This document shows, one piece after another, positions 1 through 7,644 of a stretch of 18,114 nt of DNA. The first letter of the stretch is position 1. Each line of letters starts with the position of its first letter. The notes below the pieces were generated by a model that worked only from the letters and a program-made list of their open reading frames with translations, did no database searches and was not told the DNA's origin. The stretch is taken from contig CAKMNX010000018.1 in NCBI GenBank assembly GCA_927910745.1, forward strand, positions 1 to 18,114. The letters run 5' to 3'. The DNA is from an uncultured Candidatus Saccharibacteria bacterium (GTDB lineage Bacteria; Patescibacteriota; Saccharimonadia; Saccharimonadales; Saccharimonadaceae). Position numbers and translations under genes: made by a program.

Positions 1-39
1 GCCGTCAATGAGCGGCGTGGAGTCACTGGTGGGGCTCAC
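1..39 (-). CDS. Possible 5' end of a leftward gene, perhaps aceE (partial)
   Basis: Read on the minus strand, a GTG at 39-37 opens a frame MSPTSDSTPLIDG that runs off the window edge. A purine-rich ribosome binding site (GGAAAGAGG, plus-strand 45-53) lies 5 nt upstream, which is what makes this start credible. In many Actinobacteria the DUF3052 gene (here at 441) is divergent from, or close to, aceE, the E1 component of pyruvate dehydrogenase, so aceE is the natural guess. Only 13 codons are visible and no domain can be seen; the identity is inference from gene order alone. Confidence 0.3.
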   Translation of the reverse strand, partial: MSPTSDSTPLIDG

Positions 40-168
40 GGAATCCTCTTTCCTCGCGTCTGTGCGGTCAGTCCGAGCCTCATTGCGTGCCGTGGCGCCG
101 ATGGAGCGTCGGCGTACGCCTGAAGTCAGACCGCTGTGGATGACGGCCCTAATCTACGACCTGCGACG

Positions 169-345
169 GTGTGAACGCTGCACACGGCGGGAGGAAAGTC
201 CCACCTCACGTATGGTGTGACTCACATGGTAACGGGTTGGTCTCGGTGTCGAGGGCTGAGGAGGCGTGGGGCCTGAAGCCGGTGGCCGCGCTGGAGCCGA
301 TCTTCAAAGGAAAATCCAAGGTAATCTGACATGCGTGTTCACTTG
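169..345 (+). ncRNA. Structured non-coding stretch, possible 5' fragment of a group II intron
   Basis: This stretch begins GTGTG, matching the GUGYG 5' consensus of group II introns, and continues with short inverted repeats: GTGTG with CACAC across the first 17 bases, GGGA with TCCC around GGAAAG (190-203), and CTCGGTGTCGAG. The phrase GGAAAGTCCCAC resembles the early domain I of bacterial group II introns. No reverse transcriptase, no domain V and no 3' end follow; a DUF3052 gene starts at 441 instead. If it is an intron it is a 5' remnant. It could equally be an untranslated leader of the downstream gene. An RNase P RNA was considered because of GAGGAAAGTCC-like wording, but the rest of the conserved core is missing. 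Confidence 0.3.
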
Positions 346-440
346 CGCCGCTGGTACCGGGGTGCGGGTGGGGCTAGTGCCCATCGCCCAGCAGCGGGCG
401 AGCGATAGACGGGCGCAGCCCAGAAGGACGGTGTAAGGAC

Positions 441-845
441 GTGGCGAGTACAGCGGGTGGGGCTTTCGGCTTCGCCTCCGGTCTCATCATTCAGGAGTTC
501 GGCTACGACGACGACGTCGACGAGACCTTGCGGCAGGTGGTTGAGGCAGAGACCGGAACCACTCTGGTGGACGAGGACTATGAGGACGTGGCCGACTCGG
601 CCATCGTGTGGTGGCGCGACGATGACGGCGACGTCGATGACCTCACCGACCTCCTGGTGGACGCCCAGGCCAACCTTGATGGTGCCGGGCTCATCTGGGT
701 GCTGACGCCCAAGGCGCGCACCACCGGAGCCGTCCAGACTGCGGAGGTCGAGGAGGCCGCCGCCACGGCCGGCATGCACGCGACCTCCGCCGCCTCCATG
801 GGGCAGCACTGGAGCGGAATCAGGGTCTCCAGCCGAGGGCGCTGA
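441..845 (+). CDS. DUF3052 family protein, Actinobacteria-specific
   Basis: A 134-residue acidic protein of the DUF3052 family, a small cytoplasmic family restricted to Actinobacteria with no established biochemical function. Family signatures visible: a QEFGYDDDVDE stretch near residue 20, LVDEDYEDVADSAIVWWRDDDGD in the middle (read as LVDEDYEDVAD followed by WWRDDDGD), a LIWVLTPK strand near residue 88, and a final EAAATAGMHATS to HWSGIRV segment. Length is close to the usual 130 to 150. The start chosen is GTG 441 with AGAAGGAC at 421-429 about 11 nt upstream. The family commonly sits beside aceE, which agrees with the possible divergent gene at the left edge. It strongly marks this end of the window as actinobacterial. 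Confidence 0.85.
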   Translation: MASTAGGAFGFASGLIIQEFGYDDDVDETLRQVVEAETGTTLVDEDYEDVADSAIVWWRDDDGDVDDLTDLLVDAQANLDGAGLIWVLTPKARTTGAVQTAEVEEAAATAGMHATSAASMGQHWSGIRVSSRGR

Positions 846-1022
846 GATGGTTCGTGGCTTGAAGGGCTCCGCGGCGCCTTGACGACTCCGGACGATTGGT
901 CGCTTTCATCCCGTAGGCGGTAGAGTTGCCGCGACAGGGCGACTCCCGCTTTCATGTGCATGTGCGGGCACCTGGCACAATCGTTGCGGCAACGACTGTG
1001 TCGTTGAGTGATTCTGCGCCTT
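846..1022. other. Gene-free gap before tRNA-Val, with a short palindrome
   Basis: No coding frame here has convincing start signals or family resemblance. A near-perfect inverted repeat, CGTTGCGGCAACG, lies at 982-994 about 30 bp before the tRNA-Val gene, and TCGTTG recurs at 1001. It might belong to the tRNA promoter region or be a protein-binding site; there is no T-tract to make it an intrinsic terminator. Confidence 0.3.
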
Positions 1023-1098
1023 GGACCTGTAGCTCAGCTGGTAGAGCAACGCGTTTACACCGCGTCGGTCGTCGGTTCGAATCCGGCCGGGTCCACCA
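1023..1098 (+). tRNA. tRNA-Val (anticodon UAC), CCA encoded
   Basis: A complete type I tRNA cloverleaf. The acceptor 5' strand GGACCTG (1023-1029) pairs with CGGGTCC (1088-1094), with one T-G wobble. The D-arm begins with TAGCTCAGCTGGTAGAG, the anticodon loop reads TTTACAC with TAC as anticodon (valine, GUA codons), and the T-loop has GGTTCGAATCC. Discriminator A at 1095 is followed by an encoded CCA (1096-1098). It lies about 180 bp after the DUF3052 gene and 60 bp before the next small gene. Confidence 0.96.
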
Positions 1099-1160
1099 CA
1101 AGCTCCGTATACGAACCCTTGGACCGTGTGGCAGTCTGCCGATTATTCGGAGGAGACAGA

Positions 1161-1361
1161 ATGAGTAACGAGCAGGCGGGAATCCCGGCGGAGCTGGCAG
1201 AGGCGCTATCAGAGAACGAGACGGCGGAGAAGATACTCGAGGCCCTGCCTTCATCGCACCAGAACGAGTACCTGCGCTGGATCGGTGAGGCGAAACATGC
1301 CGAGACCCGCCAACGCAGAGCCGCTAAGGCTGTGGAGATGTTGGTCGACAAGCACGGGTAG
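1161..1361 (+). CDS. Small YdeI/OmpD-associated (OmdA-like) protein
   Basis: A 66-residue protein starting at ATG 1161 behind a good Shine-Dalgarno sequence (GGAGGAGA, 1149-1156). The core reads SSHQNEYLRWIGEAKHAETR followed by QRRAAKAVEML, which is the conserved C-terminal motif of the YdeI/OmpD-associated (OmdA, bacteriocin-protection) family: S-H-R/Q-x-E-Y-x-x-W-I-x-x-A-K-x-x-E-T-R-x-R-R. Known members are usually longer, with an N-terminal DUF1801- or DUF1905-like domain, so this is a stand-alone C-terminal module. The biochemical role of the family is poorly defined. Longer upstream reading frames run through the tRNA-Val gene and are not real. Confidence 0.65.
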   Translation: MSNEQAGIPAELAEALSENETAEKILEALPSSHQNEYLRWIGEAKHAETRQRRAAKAVEMLVDKHG

Positions 1362-1440
1362 AGCGGTCTGTTCCTTACCAGCTCGGTGCGACGGCGAAGG
1401 CCAGGCGGATCGCCACGCGACATCGCCGTCGTGGTGCGCA

Positions 1441-2287
1441 TCAAAGGCTTTTCGTGAACCGGTGACGCCACTCAGGATGGGTGCCGAATTGTTGGAGACG
1501 GCGCTGCCTTCGGAGAACGACCTGATCATTGATCCAGCGCTCCCACTGAGTGGCGCGCTCCCGCTCGCCTGCGCTCAGCGGCGCGGCGACGCCGACGTCA
1601 AGGAGATCGTCCAGGATCAGGAGCGAGGGCTCGGGGGTGTCGATCTCCCAGGCTACGAGCCCCCATGGTCCATCTGAGCCGAGAAGAACCAGCGAGCGGT
1701 TGAGGTCGTGAAGATCATTGGCGTGCTCGCCCTCGCCGCTCTCGGAGTTCCAGTACCAGCGTGTCAGCCGGAATGACTCCCACGCCTGTGTCCAGCTCCG
1801 ATAGCGTTCTCTCAGTGCTCGATCCAGCAGTGCGAGCGTGTCCCAGACCTCGTCCTCCGTCAACCAGCTCAGCGCGAATCCGCACCGCGTCAGCATGGCG
1901 GCGCGAACCATGTCCCAGGCCGAGAAGTCCACGTTCCGGATGCCCCGGTCGTTGCTGTGCATGCGCTCCAGGCGCCACAGCGTCTCGGCGGCGTCCTGGG
2001 ATGACTCGGACGCGCCTCGTAGCTCGTAGCGCTCGGCCTCCGCCAGCGAGGTGTGTGCTCCATCGGGCTCGCTCCTCGTCGAAGTTGCTTCGGTGGCCGG
2101 ACGTGGCCAGCCAGAAGATCTGGGTAAGGAGATCAATGCGGGAACGCACTCCCCAGTCACGAGCAAGCATGGCTCGCGTGTCCTCGGGGGCGGAGCAGGT
2201 CAGGCGGTCCCACGGATCCTGGTGGCACAGGGCGTACGGCGCTGAGAGTGCTGCAAGCCGCTCGTGCGGGCCTGCAGCGAACACCAC
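1441..2287 (-). CDS. DUF1266 domain protein, interrupted by a frameshift
   Basis: Two overlapping minus-strand frames together make one protein of about 280 residues. The N-terminal piece starts at GTG 2287 and contains SAPYALCHQDPWDRL and ARDWGVRSRIDLLTQIFWL; the C-terminal piece contains FSAWDMVRAAMLTRCGFAL, EDEVWDTLALLDRALRERY and WTQAWESFRLTRWYW. This is the layout of DUF1266 proteins, in which a W-D-x-x-R segment is followed by a helix with E-x-W and a late R-x-x-x-W. Reading passes from one frame to the next between roughly 2040 and 2080, which needs removal of one base. Family function is unknown; members often occur in actinobacterial genomes. The frameshift may be a sequencing error because both halves remain intact and well conserved. 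Confidence 0.65.
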
Positions 2288-2329
2288 GGACTTGCAGCCT
2301 CTGACGGGGCGGTGGTGCGCGGTGAGCTA

Positions 2330-2569
2330 GTTCCATGTGGACTCCTCACCCTGGTGAGGGGTGGAAGCGGTTTTATCCTGACGTAACCTAATTTTCTGAA
2401 GGACTGCCCTGAAGATCTCCGCGATGTAGAACGCTCCAAAATCATGAGTACAGCAAAAAGAAGCAGAACCTGCGAGGACATGAAGAGTATTGTGCAGCAT
2501 ACAAACAGGCGAGTACCAAATGCAGTCACAGGGGTAGTCCAACTGTTATTGGATTGAATGCCTGTTTAT
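2330..2569. other. Gene-free gap with a drop in GC
   Basis: About 240 bp between two leftward genes, clearly more AT-rich than the flanks after 2370. A strong inverted repeat CCTCACC with GGTGAGG sits at about 2343-2358; its two-base loop means that fewer pairs would form in RNA, and no T-run follows on either strand. Short minus-strand frames here lack ribosome binding sites and resemble nothing known. I see no gene. Confidence 0.4.
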
Positions 2570-3744
2570 TTACAAACTGTGCATGAACTTTTCGAGACGT
2601 TGCGTCCCCTCGTGCAGCTCGTCTCGGGATGCTGCATAGGACAACCGCACATGGGTGCTGGCAGTCGTCGTGGAGAAGTCCGTTCCTGGAGTCAGGGCGA
2701 CAGACGCCTCCTCCAGAGCACGGTGACAGAAGGTCTGGGCATCGAGCCCTGTGGAGGATACGTCGAAGTAGACGTAGAAGGCACCATCGGGTAGTACCGG
2801 TACGGGCAGGCCGATGCGCTGCAGCCCGTCGAGCACGATGCTCCTGCGAGCAAGAAGCTCTCGCCGGCGCTCCTCGCATACAGAAATGGACTTGGGGGAG
2901 AAGGCCGCCAGCGCAGCCTGCTGAATAGGCGTCGAAGCGCAGAGGAAGTAGTTGACCGCCAGGTTCTCAGCGGATTGCACCAGCTCCTCAGGAAGGATCG
3001 CCCAGCCCAGGCGCCACCCCGTCATCCCGAAGTACTTGGAGAACGAGTTGATAACGATCGCCTCAGGATCGGTCTCCAGAACACTGTGCGCCGGCGTGCC
3101 ATCGTCATCGGGATCGGCCAGCCCCAGGTAGATCTCGTCGACGATCCGCCAGGCACTGCGTTCGCGCGCCAGTGCGCAGATCGATGCCAGCTCCTCGAGG
3201 GGAATCGATGTGCCGGTGGGATTGGACGGTGTCGCTAGCATCACCGCGCTCGTCTGCGGAGTCCACGCCGCCTCGGCAGAGGCCCGATCCATCTGGTAAC
3301 GGCTGGCAGGACTGGTGGATACCGGAACGATCCCGGCCCCCGTAGGTCTCCACCAGCTGACGGTTGCGAGGGATAGGACGGATCTGCAATGACGACGTCG
3401 TCGCCCGGCTCCGTGGTTGCGGCGGCTACCAGCAGAAGCGCCGACGACGCACCGGTCGTCACGACGATCCGGCTGGGATCGACCTCTATACCGTGCCTGT
3501 CCCGGTAGAAGTCCGCAATGGCCTCACGCAACGCGAGCAGTCCCAGAGCGGGGGAGTAGGGCAGTGACCGGCCGTCCATCACGCGGCGCATCTCCTCGCG
3601 GACCGCGGGAGGTGCACCGAAATCAGGTTCACCCAGGCTGAGCTTGGCGATAGAGCGGCCTTCGGCCTGGAGGATTCCAGCGCGTTCGCCGATGCTCATC
3701 GCGTGGAAGGGCTGAGCGGCCTTGGCCCGGGCAGCGATCTTCAT
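2570..3744 (-). CDS. Pyridoxal-phosphate class I aminotransferase, two frameshifts
   Basis: A fold-type I, class I/II aminotransferase of about 390 residues transferring an amino group between an amino acid and a 2-oxoacid in the cytoplasm; the exact substrate cannot be told. Start ATG 3744 has AGGAG 7 nt upstream. Visible motifs in order: LSLGEPDF, YSPALGLLALREAIADFY, TTGASSALLL, ADPSYP, then after the frameshifts ATPSNPTGT (substrate-binding Asn), RIVDEIY (Asp and Tyr contacting PLP), NSFSKYFGMTGWRLGW (the PLP-binding Lys in SFSK), and VRLSYA (carboxylate-binding Arg). Two extra bases break the frame, one in the CCC run at 3370-3372 and one in the GGG run at 3332-3334 (as read on the minus strand). 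Removing both restores PRNRQLVETYGGRIVPVSTS and a continuous enzyme, so these are probably sequence errors. Confidence 0.9.
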
Positions 3745-3915
3745 GACGGCTCCTTGATGCAGGGGAGGACAGGGCCAGTGTCCACCTTCTCATGTCGGGA
3801 AGGCAATGGCTTCATGAGGGGCGCCGATGCTTCGAGAACCGGCGGTGAGGGTTTGCCAGCGACGATGTTGTGCGTCTCAAGTGTTGGTATCGATCAGTGC
3901 CCGGGGGTTGCGATC
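3745..3915. other. Gap between aminotransferase start and MFS gene end
   Basis: A short region holding the ribosome binding site of the aminotransferase (minus strand, next to 3751-3756) and probably its promoter. I see no gene or clear terminator. Confidence 0.3.
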
Positions 3916-5058
3916 TCATGCTTGTGTCTTTCGTCCGAGCATCGCCAACAGCAGCGGAATAATCAATATCGCCGTAGCTACCCATGAGACGTATCCCGAG
4001 CCGAAATTGTCAATGACCAGCTTGCCTGTTGAACTTGCTACAGCAAAGCCGACATAGACCGCAGATGACAGTAATCCGAGGAGGAGCGGAGCGGAGTTCG
4101 GGTCAAGTTTCACGATACGTGCTTGCTGTGGCACGGTGAACATCCCGACAAAGAAACCGTTGATGGCCAGCATAAGAGGTGCCAGGCCGGCCGCAAAGCC
4201 CAAGGGCTCTAATGCGAGCGTCGGAATCAAGCCGAGGATGCAGACGAAGACACATACGAGTGGGCCGCGTGCATCGCTGATCTTCCCAGCGCTGAAATTA
4301 CCAATGAGGTTGCACACGCCGAACAGTCCAAGGGAAATAATCAATAGCGTTCCTGTGGCCTTGGATACCACTTGCGCATAGGTGAACGGCTGCATGCTGG
4401 CGCCGACAACAAGAATGGTCGTTGCAACGATGGCTAGTACTCGCATGTCTGAGAGAGGCCGCAAACGATCCATGAGCGTTGCTGCAGGGAGCTGCACTGG
4501 CTGAACTTTTACTCGAATCCATGTAAGAGCGACGCTCCCCAGGATGACAAGCGACCACATGGTGTAGCGCCAGTTGAGAGCTCCAATAACCAGTCCAAGC
4601 GGAACACCGATCGCAGTCGCGGTCGTGAGTCCGCCCATGACAAGTGCCAGCGCGCGTCCCTGGCGCTCTTTAGGTGTGGTGGCGATGGTGATGGCAGATG
4701 CGCACGGTGTAACAAAGCTCGCCCCTGCTGCAGCAACGACTCGCGAAAATAGCGCTATCGCAAAGGTAGGAGAAAGCGCCGTCAAGACGTTGCCGATGGT
4801 GAACAGCGACAGACCAAAAGTCAGGGCTGTGTCACGCCTCCAGTTAGCTGTTAAGGCGCCGAGTACAGGCGCGCAGACGGCGAACACTATACTAAAGACC
4901 GTCACAAGCTGTGCTGCCGATGTTGTTGGTACGTGAAGGTCTGAAGAAATGTTCCCCAGTAGGCCAGCAATAATGAAGGTGTCGGTACCTACCACGAATG
5001 TCGCCATGGTTAGTGGTATAAGTAACTTTACTGAGTTGGATGAAGGTAATGTATTCAT
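3916..5058 (-). CDS. MFS transporter, DHA1-type drug or sugar exporter
   Basis: A 380-residue integral membrane protein with about 12 hydrophobic segments and very little outside them, the size of DHA1-family proton-driven exporters (AraJ/YdhP/NepI-like). The first helix (LLIPLTMATFVVGTDTFIIA) carries the acidic residue usual in these exporters. The loop after helix 2 reads GALTANWRRDTALTFG, which is MFS motif A (G-x-L-a-x-x-x-x-r-r), and GVPLGLVIG-like glycines in helix 5 resemble motif C. It likely exports drugs or sugar-like molecules. The start ATG 5058 has only a weak ribosome binding site. GC is visibly lower than in the neighbours on both sides, so it may have a different origin. It runs in the same direction as the aminotransferase, with a 171-bp gap. 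Confidence 0.88.
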   Translation of the reverse strand: MNTLPSSNSVKLLIPLTMATFVVGTDTFIIAGLLGNISSDLHVPTTSAAQLVTVFSIVFAVCAPVLGALTANWRRDTALTFGLSLFTIGNVLTALSPTFAIALFSRVVAAAGASFVTPCASAITIATTPKERQGRALALVMGGLTTATAIGVPLGLVIGALNWRYTMWSLVILGSVALTWIRVKVQPVQLPAATLMDRLRPLSDMRVLAIVATTILVVGASMQPFTYAQVVSKATGTLLIISLGLFGVCNLIGNFSAGKISDARGPLVCVFVCILGLIPTLALEPLGFAAGLAPLMLAINGFFVGMFTVPQQARIVKLDPNSAPLLLGLLSSAVYVGFAVASSTGKLVIDNFGSGYVSWVATAILIIPLLLAMLGRKTQA

Positions 5059-5411
5059 ATTTCTACGGTATCATTTATGTGCCGTTCAATCAATTGTTGT
5101 GGTTGGTGTCGAATGTGTGTCGTGATGTTTATTACGGTGATGTAGCGAAAGAAGGCGTGGGTGGGTCACCTTGCGCCTGCTGATAGATGACGTCAAGTGG
5201 AGGGGGAAATTTGCAGGGTGCTGCCAGATTCTTGAGAGGGATGTTTCAGGTGTTGGCATAGCTACTGTGATGAACGCTTCATTTGAGGAGTGTCTGTCTG
5301 AGGCGGCTGACGAATAACAATGTTGCTGTGTCCGTCGCACGGTGTTTTATTGGGAGATTGAGTTTGCAGAGATTGTCCATATGCTTGGCTGGAGATTCAG
5401 AAGATCGCAAA
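5059..5411. other. Gene-free stretch between MFS gene and recombinase fragment
   Basis: About 350 bp of moderate GC. It probably holds the promoter of the leftward MFS gene. Reading frames on either strand have no family resemblance. I looked here in all three forward frames for the missing catalytic domain of the recombinase that follows and did not find it, which places a breakpoint near 5400-5412. Confidence 0.5.
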
Positions 5412-7013
5412 GTCGATCCCCCTGGCGGTATGTTGCTGCACGGCATTATGAGCAGTATTGCTGAGTTCTATTCCCGCAACCTGGCTAATGAGGTCATTAA
5501 GGGGATGGGCGAGAAAGCCAGGAATGGTGGGACGCTGGGCAAGGCACCGCTCGGCTACCTCAACGTCCGCGCCCGAGACGAGAACGGCCGAGAAGTCCGC
5601 ACCATCGCCCTCGATGAGGAGCGGGCACCGCTCATCCGGCTGGCCTTCACGGAGTATGCGACGGGGAACTGGACGGTGCGGCAGCTGGCCGACCATCTCA
5701 ACACGCTCGGCTTGAGCATCCCACCCACGCCACGGCGCTTCGCTAAACCCATCACGGCAACGCGCCTGCACGAGATCCTGCGCCACCCCTACTACAAGGG
5801 CATCGTCACGTTCCAGGGTGTGGAGTACCCGGGCAAGCACGAGCCGCTGGTGGACAGCCAGACCTGGCAGACTGTCCAGACCATCCTGGCCTCACGCCGC
5901 TACGGGGAGCGCCAGCGCATCCACAACCACTTTCTGAAGAGTACCGTCGTCTGCGGCCAGTGCGGGGCGCGCCTGTCTGTCCAGAACGCCAAGAACAGCA
6001 AGGGCACCATCTACCCCTACTTCGTCTGCGCCCGCCGCTGCCGCCTGCACGACTGCGCCTTCACCGCCGTGCTCATCGACGTCGTCGAAGAGCGCATGAG
6101 TGACCTCTACCGAACCATCCAGCTCAGCGCAGCAGACAGAACGCAGATCGAGCACTACCTCCACGACGAGCTGGCTCAGATCGAAGGAGACAAGGCCAAA
6201 GCAGTGCGTTCCCTCACCACCCGGCGCACCAACATCGAGGACAGACGACGCCGTCTCCTCCACGCCCACTACGAAGGAGCCATCCCCCTTGACCTTCTCA
6301 AGGAGGAACAAGCTGAGCTCTCCACCGAGCTAGACCAGATCGAGCGCCAACTGGCCGCCTACCAAGCCGACGCTGCTGAAGTCCACCAGCACCTCACCCA
6401 AGCCCTTGACCTCCTCGAAGACTGCTACCGCCTCTACCAAGCTGCCCCAAACCACCTGAAGAAGCTGCTCAACCAAGTCTTCTTCCAGCGGGTGCTGGTG
6501 AACCCACTAGTGGATGAAGACGGCCGGGTCGTCCTGCCAGGCGCAGGCGATGGCACGAGCGATGCTGCCAATGCTGGCGGGCCAGTAGGTAAGGATGCAG
6601 CAGGTGAGGAGACGGGCGGTGAGGACAGCGCTCGAGAAGAAGGAACTGGCGATGCCAGTAGGGGAGGGGTCACACCGCACTCGGTCGACCTCACTGACAC
6701 CGGCTCCGGCACTCGGCTCAGCGCCCTGCTCACCCCTCCCTTCAACCAGCTAACCAGCCCCAGCCTGCACACCGCCGCCCATGCGCACCATCTGCAGCAC
6801 GCGGCTCAGCCTGGCACCTCGACCACACCGCCCACCGCCGGCGATGAGCCCACGAGCTCCACAACACGAACAACGCCCACCCTGGCGGGTGAGCGTTGTT
6901 CAACATCTGAAACCGCATCCCAGCCTGTTTCGACTGGAGAGGGTTTGGATAAGAGCTGGCTGGTGCGGATGAAAGGACTTGAACCTTCACGCCACGAGGG
7001 CACATGCTCCTAA
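5412..7013 (+). pseudogene. Large serine recombinase lacking its catalytic N-terminal domain
   Basis: Homology to large serine recombinases (phage and element integrases) begins at DPPGGMLLHGIMSSIAEFYS, which is the end of the resolvase domain just before helix E. Then come the recombinase domain (KGMGEKARNGGTLGKAPLGY, HEILRHPYYKGIVTFQG, YPGKHEPLVD), the zinc ribbon (CGQCGARLSV to YFVCARRCRLHDC, four or more cysteines), and a coiled-coil region ending DCYRLYQAAPNHLKKLLNQVFFQRVLV. About 115 residues carrying the catalytic serine, the usual tyrosine/arginine motifs and the start are absent, so it cannot cut DNA. The open frame extends upstream to 5283, but that part is not recombinase-like. After about residue 420 it becomes a low-complexity Thr/Gly/Ala tail and then reads through the shared tRNA-Leu flank into the tRNA itself (VRMKGLEPSR), a typical readthrough artefact. 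It is GC-rich and actinobacterial in character. Confidence 0.85.
6869..6900 (-). terminator. 14-bp hairpin downstream of tRNA-Leu(UAG)
   Basis: Read on the minus strand the arms AACAACGCTCACCC and GGGTGGGCGTTGTT pair along all 14 positions around a GCCA loop, with one U-G wobble. Read as plus-strand RNA the same position would be a C-A mismatch, so the structure is kept only for a transcript of the tRNA strand. There is no U-run after it, so termination would be atypical; it might instead protect or mark the tRNA 3' trailer. Confidence 0.5.
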
Positions 7014-7046
7014 GGCATGCGTGTCTACCAATTCCACCACATCCGC
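6961..7046 (-). tRNA. tRNA-Leu (anticodon UAG), CCA encoded
   Basis: A type II tRNA of 86 nt including CCA. The acceptor GCGGATG (plus 7040-7046 complement) pairs with CATCCGC (plus 6965-6971 complement). The D-arm is TGGAATTGGTAGACA, the anticodon stem CATGC/GCATG encloses CTTAGGA with TAG as anticodon, followed by a long variable arm and the T-loop GGTTCAAGTCC. CCA is at 6963-6961. A promoter lies just upstream on the minus strand, 44 bp from the rsmD gene, so this tRNA belongs to the Saccharibacteria side of the join. Confidence 0.96.
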
Positions 7047-7057
7047 ATAGCAAGGTT

Positions 7058-7087
7058 ATTATACCAAATGAGCTGGTGTATCTGCAA
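7058..7087 (-). promoter_or_regulatory. Promoter of tRNA-Leu(UAG)
   Basis: On the minus strand, TTGCAG (7087-7082), an 18-bp spacer and a perfect TATAAT (7063-7058) precede the tRNA by 11 bp. Confidence 0.6.
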
Positions 7088-7089
7088 CC

Positions 7090-7644
7090 TTAGCTGCGTC
7101 CATCAGCTCGGCGGAAAAAGGTGAGGTGTGCGTTTCCATAACTACGATTGTCCACCACAACAATGTCGTTTGCTAATTTTGGCCCCTCACCTATTCCTGT
7201 ATGTGATAATACCATAAATCCGCCTGGTTTGAGAAGGGTAAAAAGTCGGCTAACTGTTGTAAGCTGGAGATCGTGGTAGGGCGGGTCGGCAAAGATGATA
7301 TCGAACGCTTCGCCATTGTAAGTGCTAAGCCATGGGCCGACGCCAGCTTTGACTGCAGTAGCGGATGGATCAGCACCGAGCGCTGCGATATTCTTACAGA
7401 GGATGATGAAGGCGAGGCGGTCACGCTCGACAAACACTGCCTGGCGAGCTCCACGGCTCAACGCCTCTAGACCAACGGCACCAGTGCCCGCAAAGACATC
7501 GAGGACGCGGGCATCCTGCACTGCATCGCCAAGCGAATTAAACAGCGCATTGCGCACTCGCTCGCCCATTGGGTGAGTACGACGATTATCTGGTGCATCG
7601 AGCCAACGCCCGCCATAGCGTCCTGCAATTACTCGGACTTTCAT
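7090..7644 (-). CDS. rsmD: 16S rRNA (guanine(966)-N2)-methyltransferase RsmD
   Basis: A 184-residue class I SAM-dependent methyltransferase that methylates the N2 of G966 of 16S rRNA during 30S assembly in the cytoplasm. Signatures in order: MKVRVIAGRYGGRWL at the N-terminus, the PMGERVRNALFNSL motif that RsmD proteins share, the SAM-binding VLDVFAGTGAVGLEALSRGA, FVERD at the end of strand 2, and the catalytic FADPPY. Length equals that of the family. Its ATG overlaps the stop of the upstream gene by 4 nt (ATGA at 7644-7641), so the two are translated together. No own ribosome binding site is needed. Confidence 0.95.
   Translation of the reverse strand: MKVRVIAGRYGGRWLDAPDNRRTHPMGERVRNALFNSLGDAVQDARVLDVFAGTGAVGLEALSRGARQAVFVERDRLAFIILCKNIAALGADPSATAVKAGVGPWLSTYNGEAFDIIFADPPYHDLQLTTVSRLFTLLKPGGFMVLSHTGIGEGPKLANDIVVVDNRSYGNAHLTFFRRADGRS

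Larger units (their letters stand above)
6859..7046 (-). repeat. Copy 1 of a direct repeat: tRNA-Leu plus 100 bp of 3' flank
   Basis: This block matches 16499-16687 in the same orientation. The non-tRNA part (6859-6960) differs by about 10 of 102 bases by eye, whereas the two tRNA bodies differ by about 15 of 83. Similarity stops abruptly at CCACAACACG on the left of both copies. This could be a duplicated tRNA locus, or the end of a mobile element that used tRNA-Leu 3' ends as target sites; the recombinase fragment abutting this copy favours the second reading without proving it. Confidence 0.8.

Noticed and set aside
8..220. 70-codon plus-strand frame at the left edge
   Set aside because: No ribosome binding site, no recognisable sequence, and it overlaps the structured non-coding stretch and the likely divergent gene start.
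150..350. RNase P RNA, because of the GAGGAAAGTCC-like phrase
   Set aside because: The other conserved RNase P core segments are absent downstream.
1008..1160. Coding frames running through tRNA-Val on both strands
   Set aside because: Typical tRNA readthrough artefacts; the real small gene starts at 1161 behind its own ribosome binding site.
5397..6311. Minus-strand frames inside the recombinase region
   Set aside because: Shadows of a GC-rich coding region; the plus-strand frame has clear recombinase motifs.
1..7000. Prophage
   Set aside because: Only a recombinase fragment is present; no structural, packaging, lysis or replication genes.
6742..7053. Minus-strand protein spanning tRNA-Leu and its flank (similar one at 16517-16699)
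   Set aside because: Translation of a tRNA and its hairpin flank; the similarity between them is at the DNA/RNA level and the frame includes the tRNA itself.
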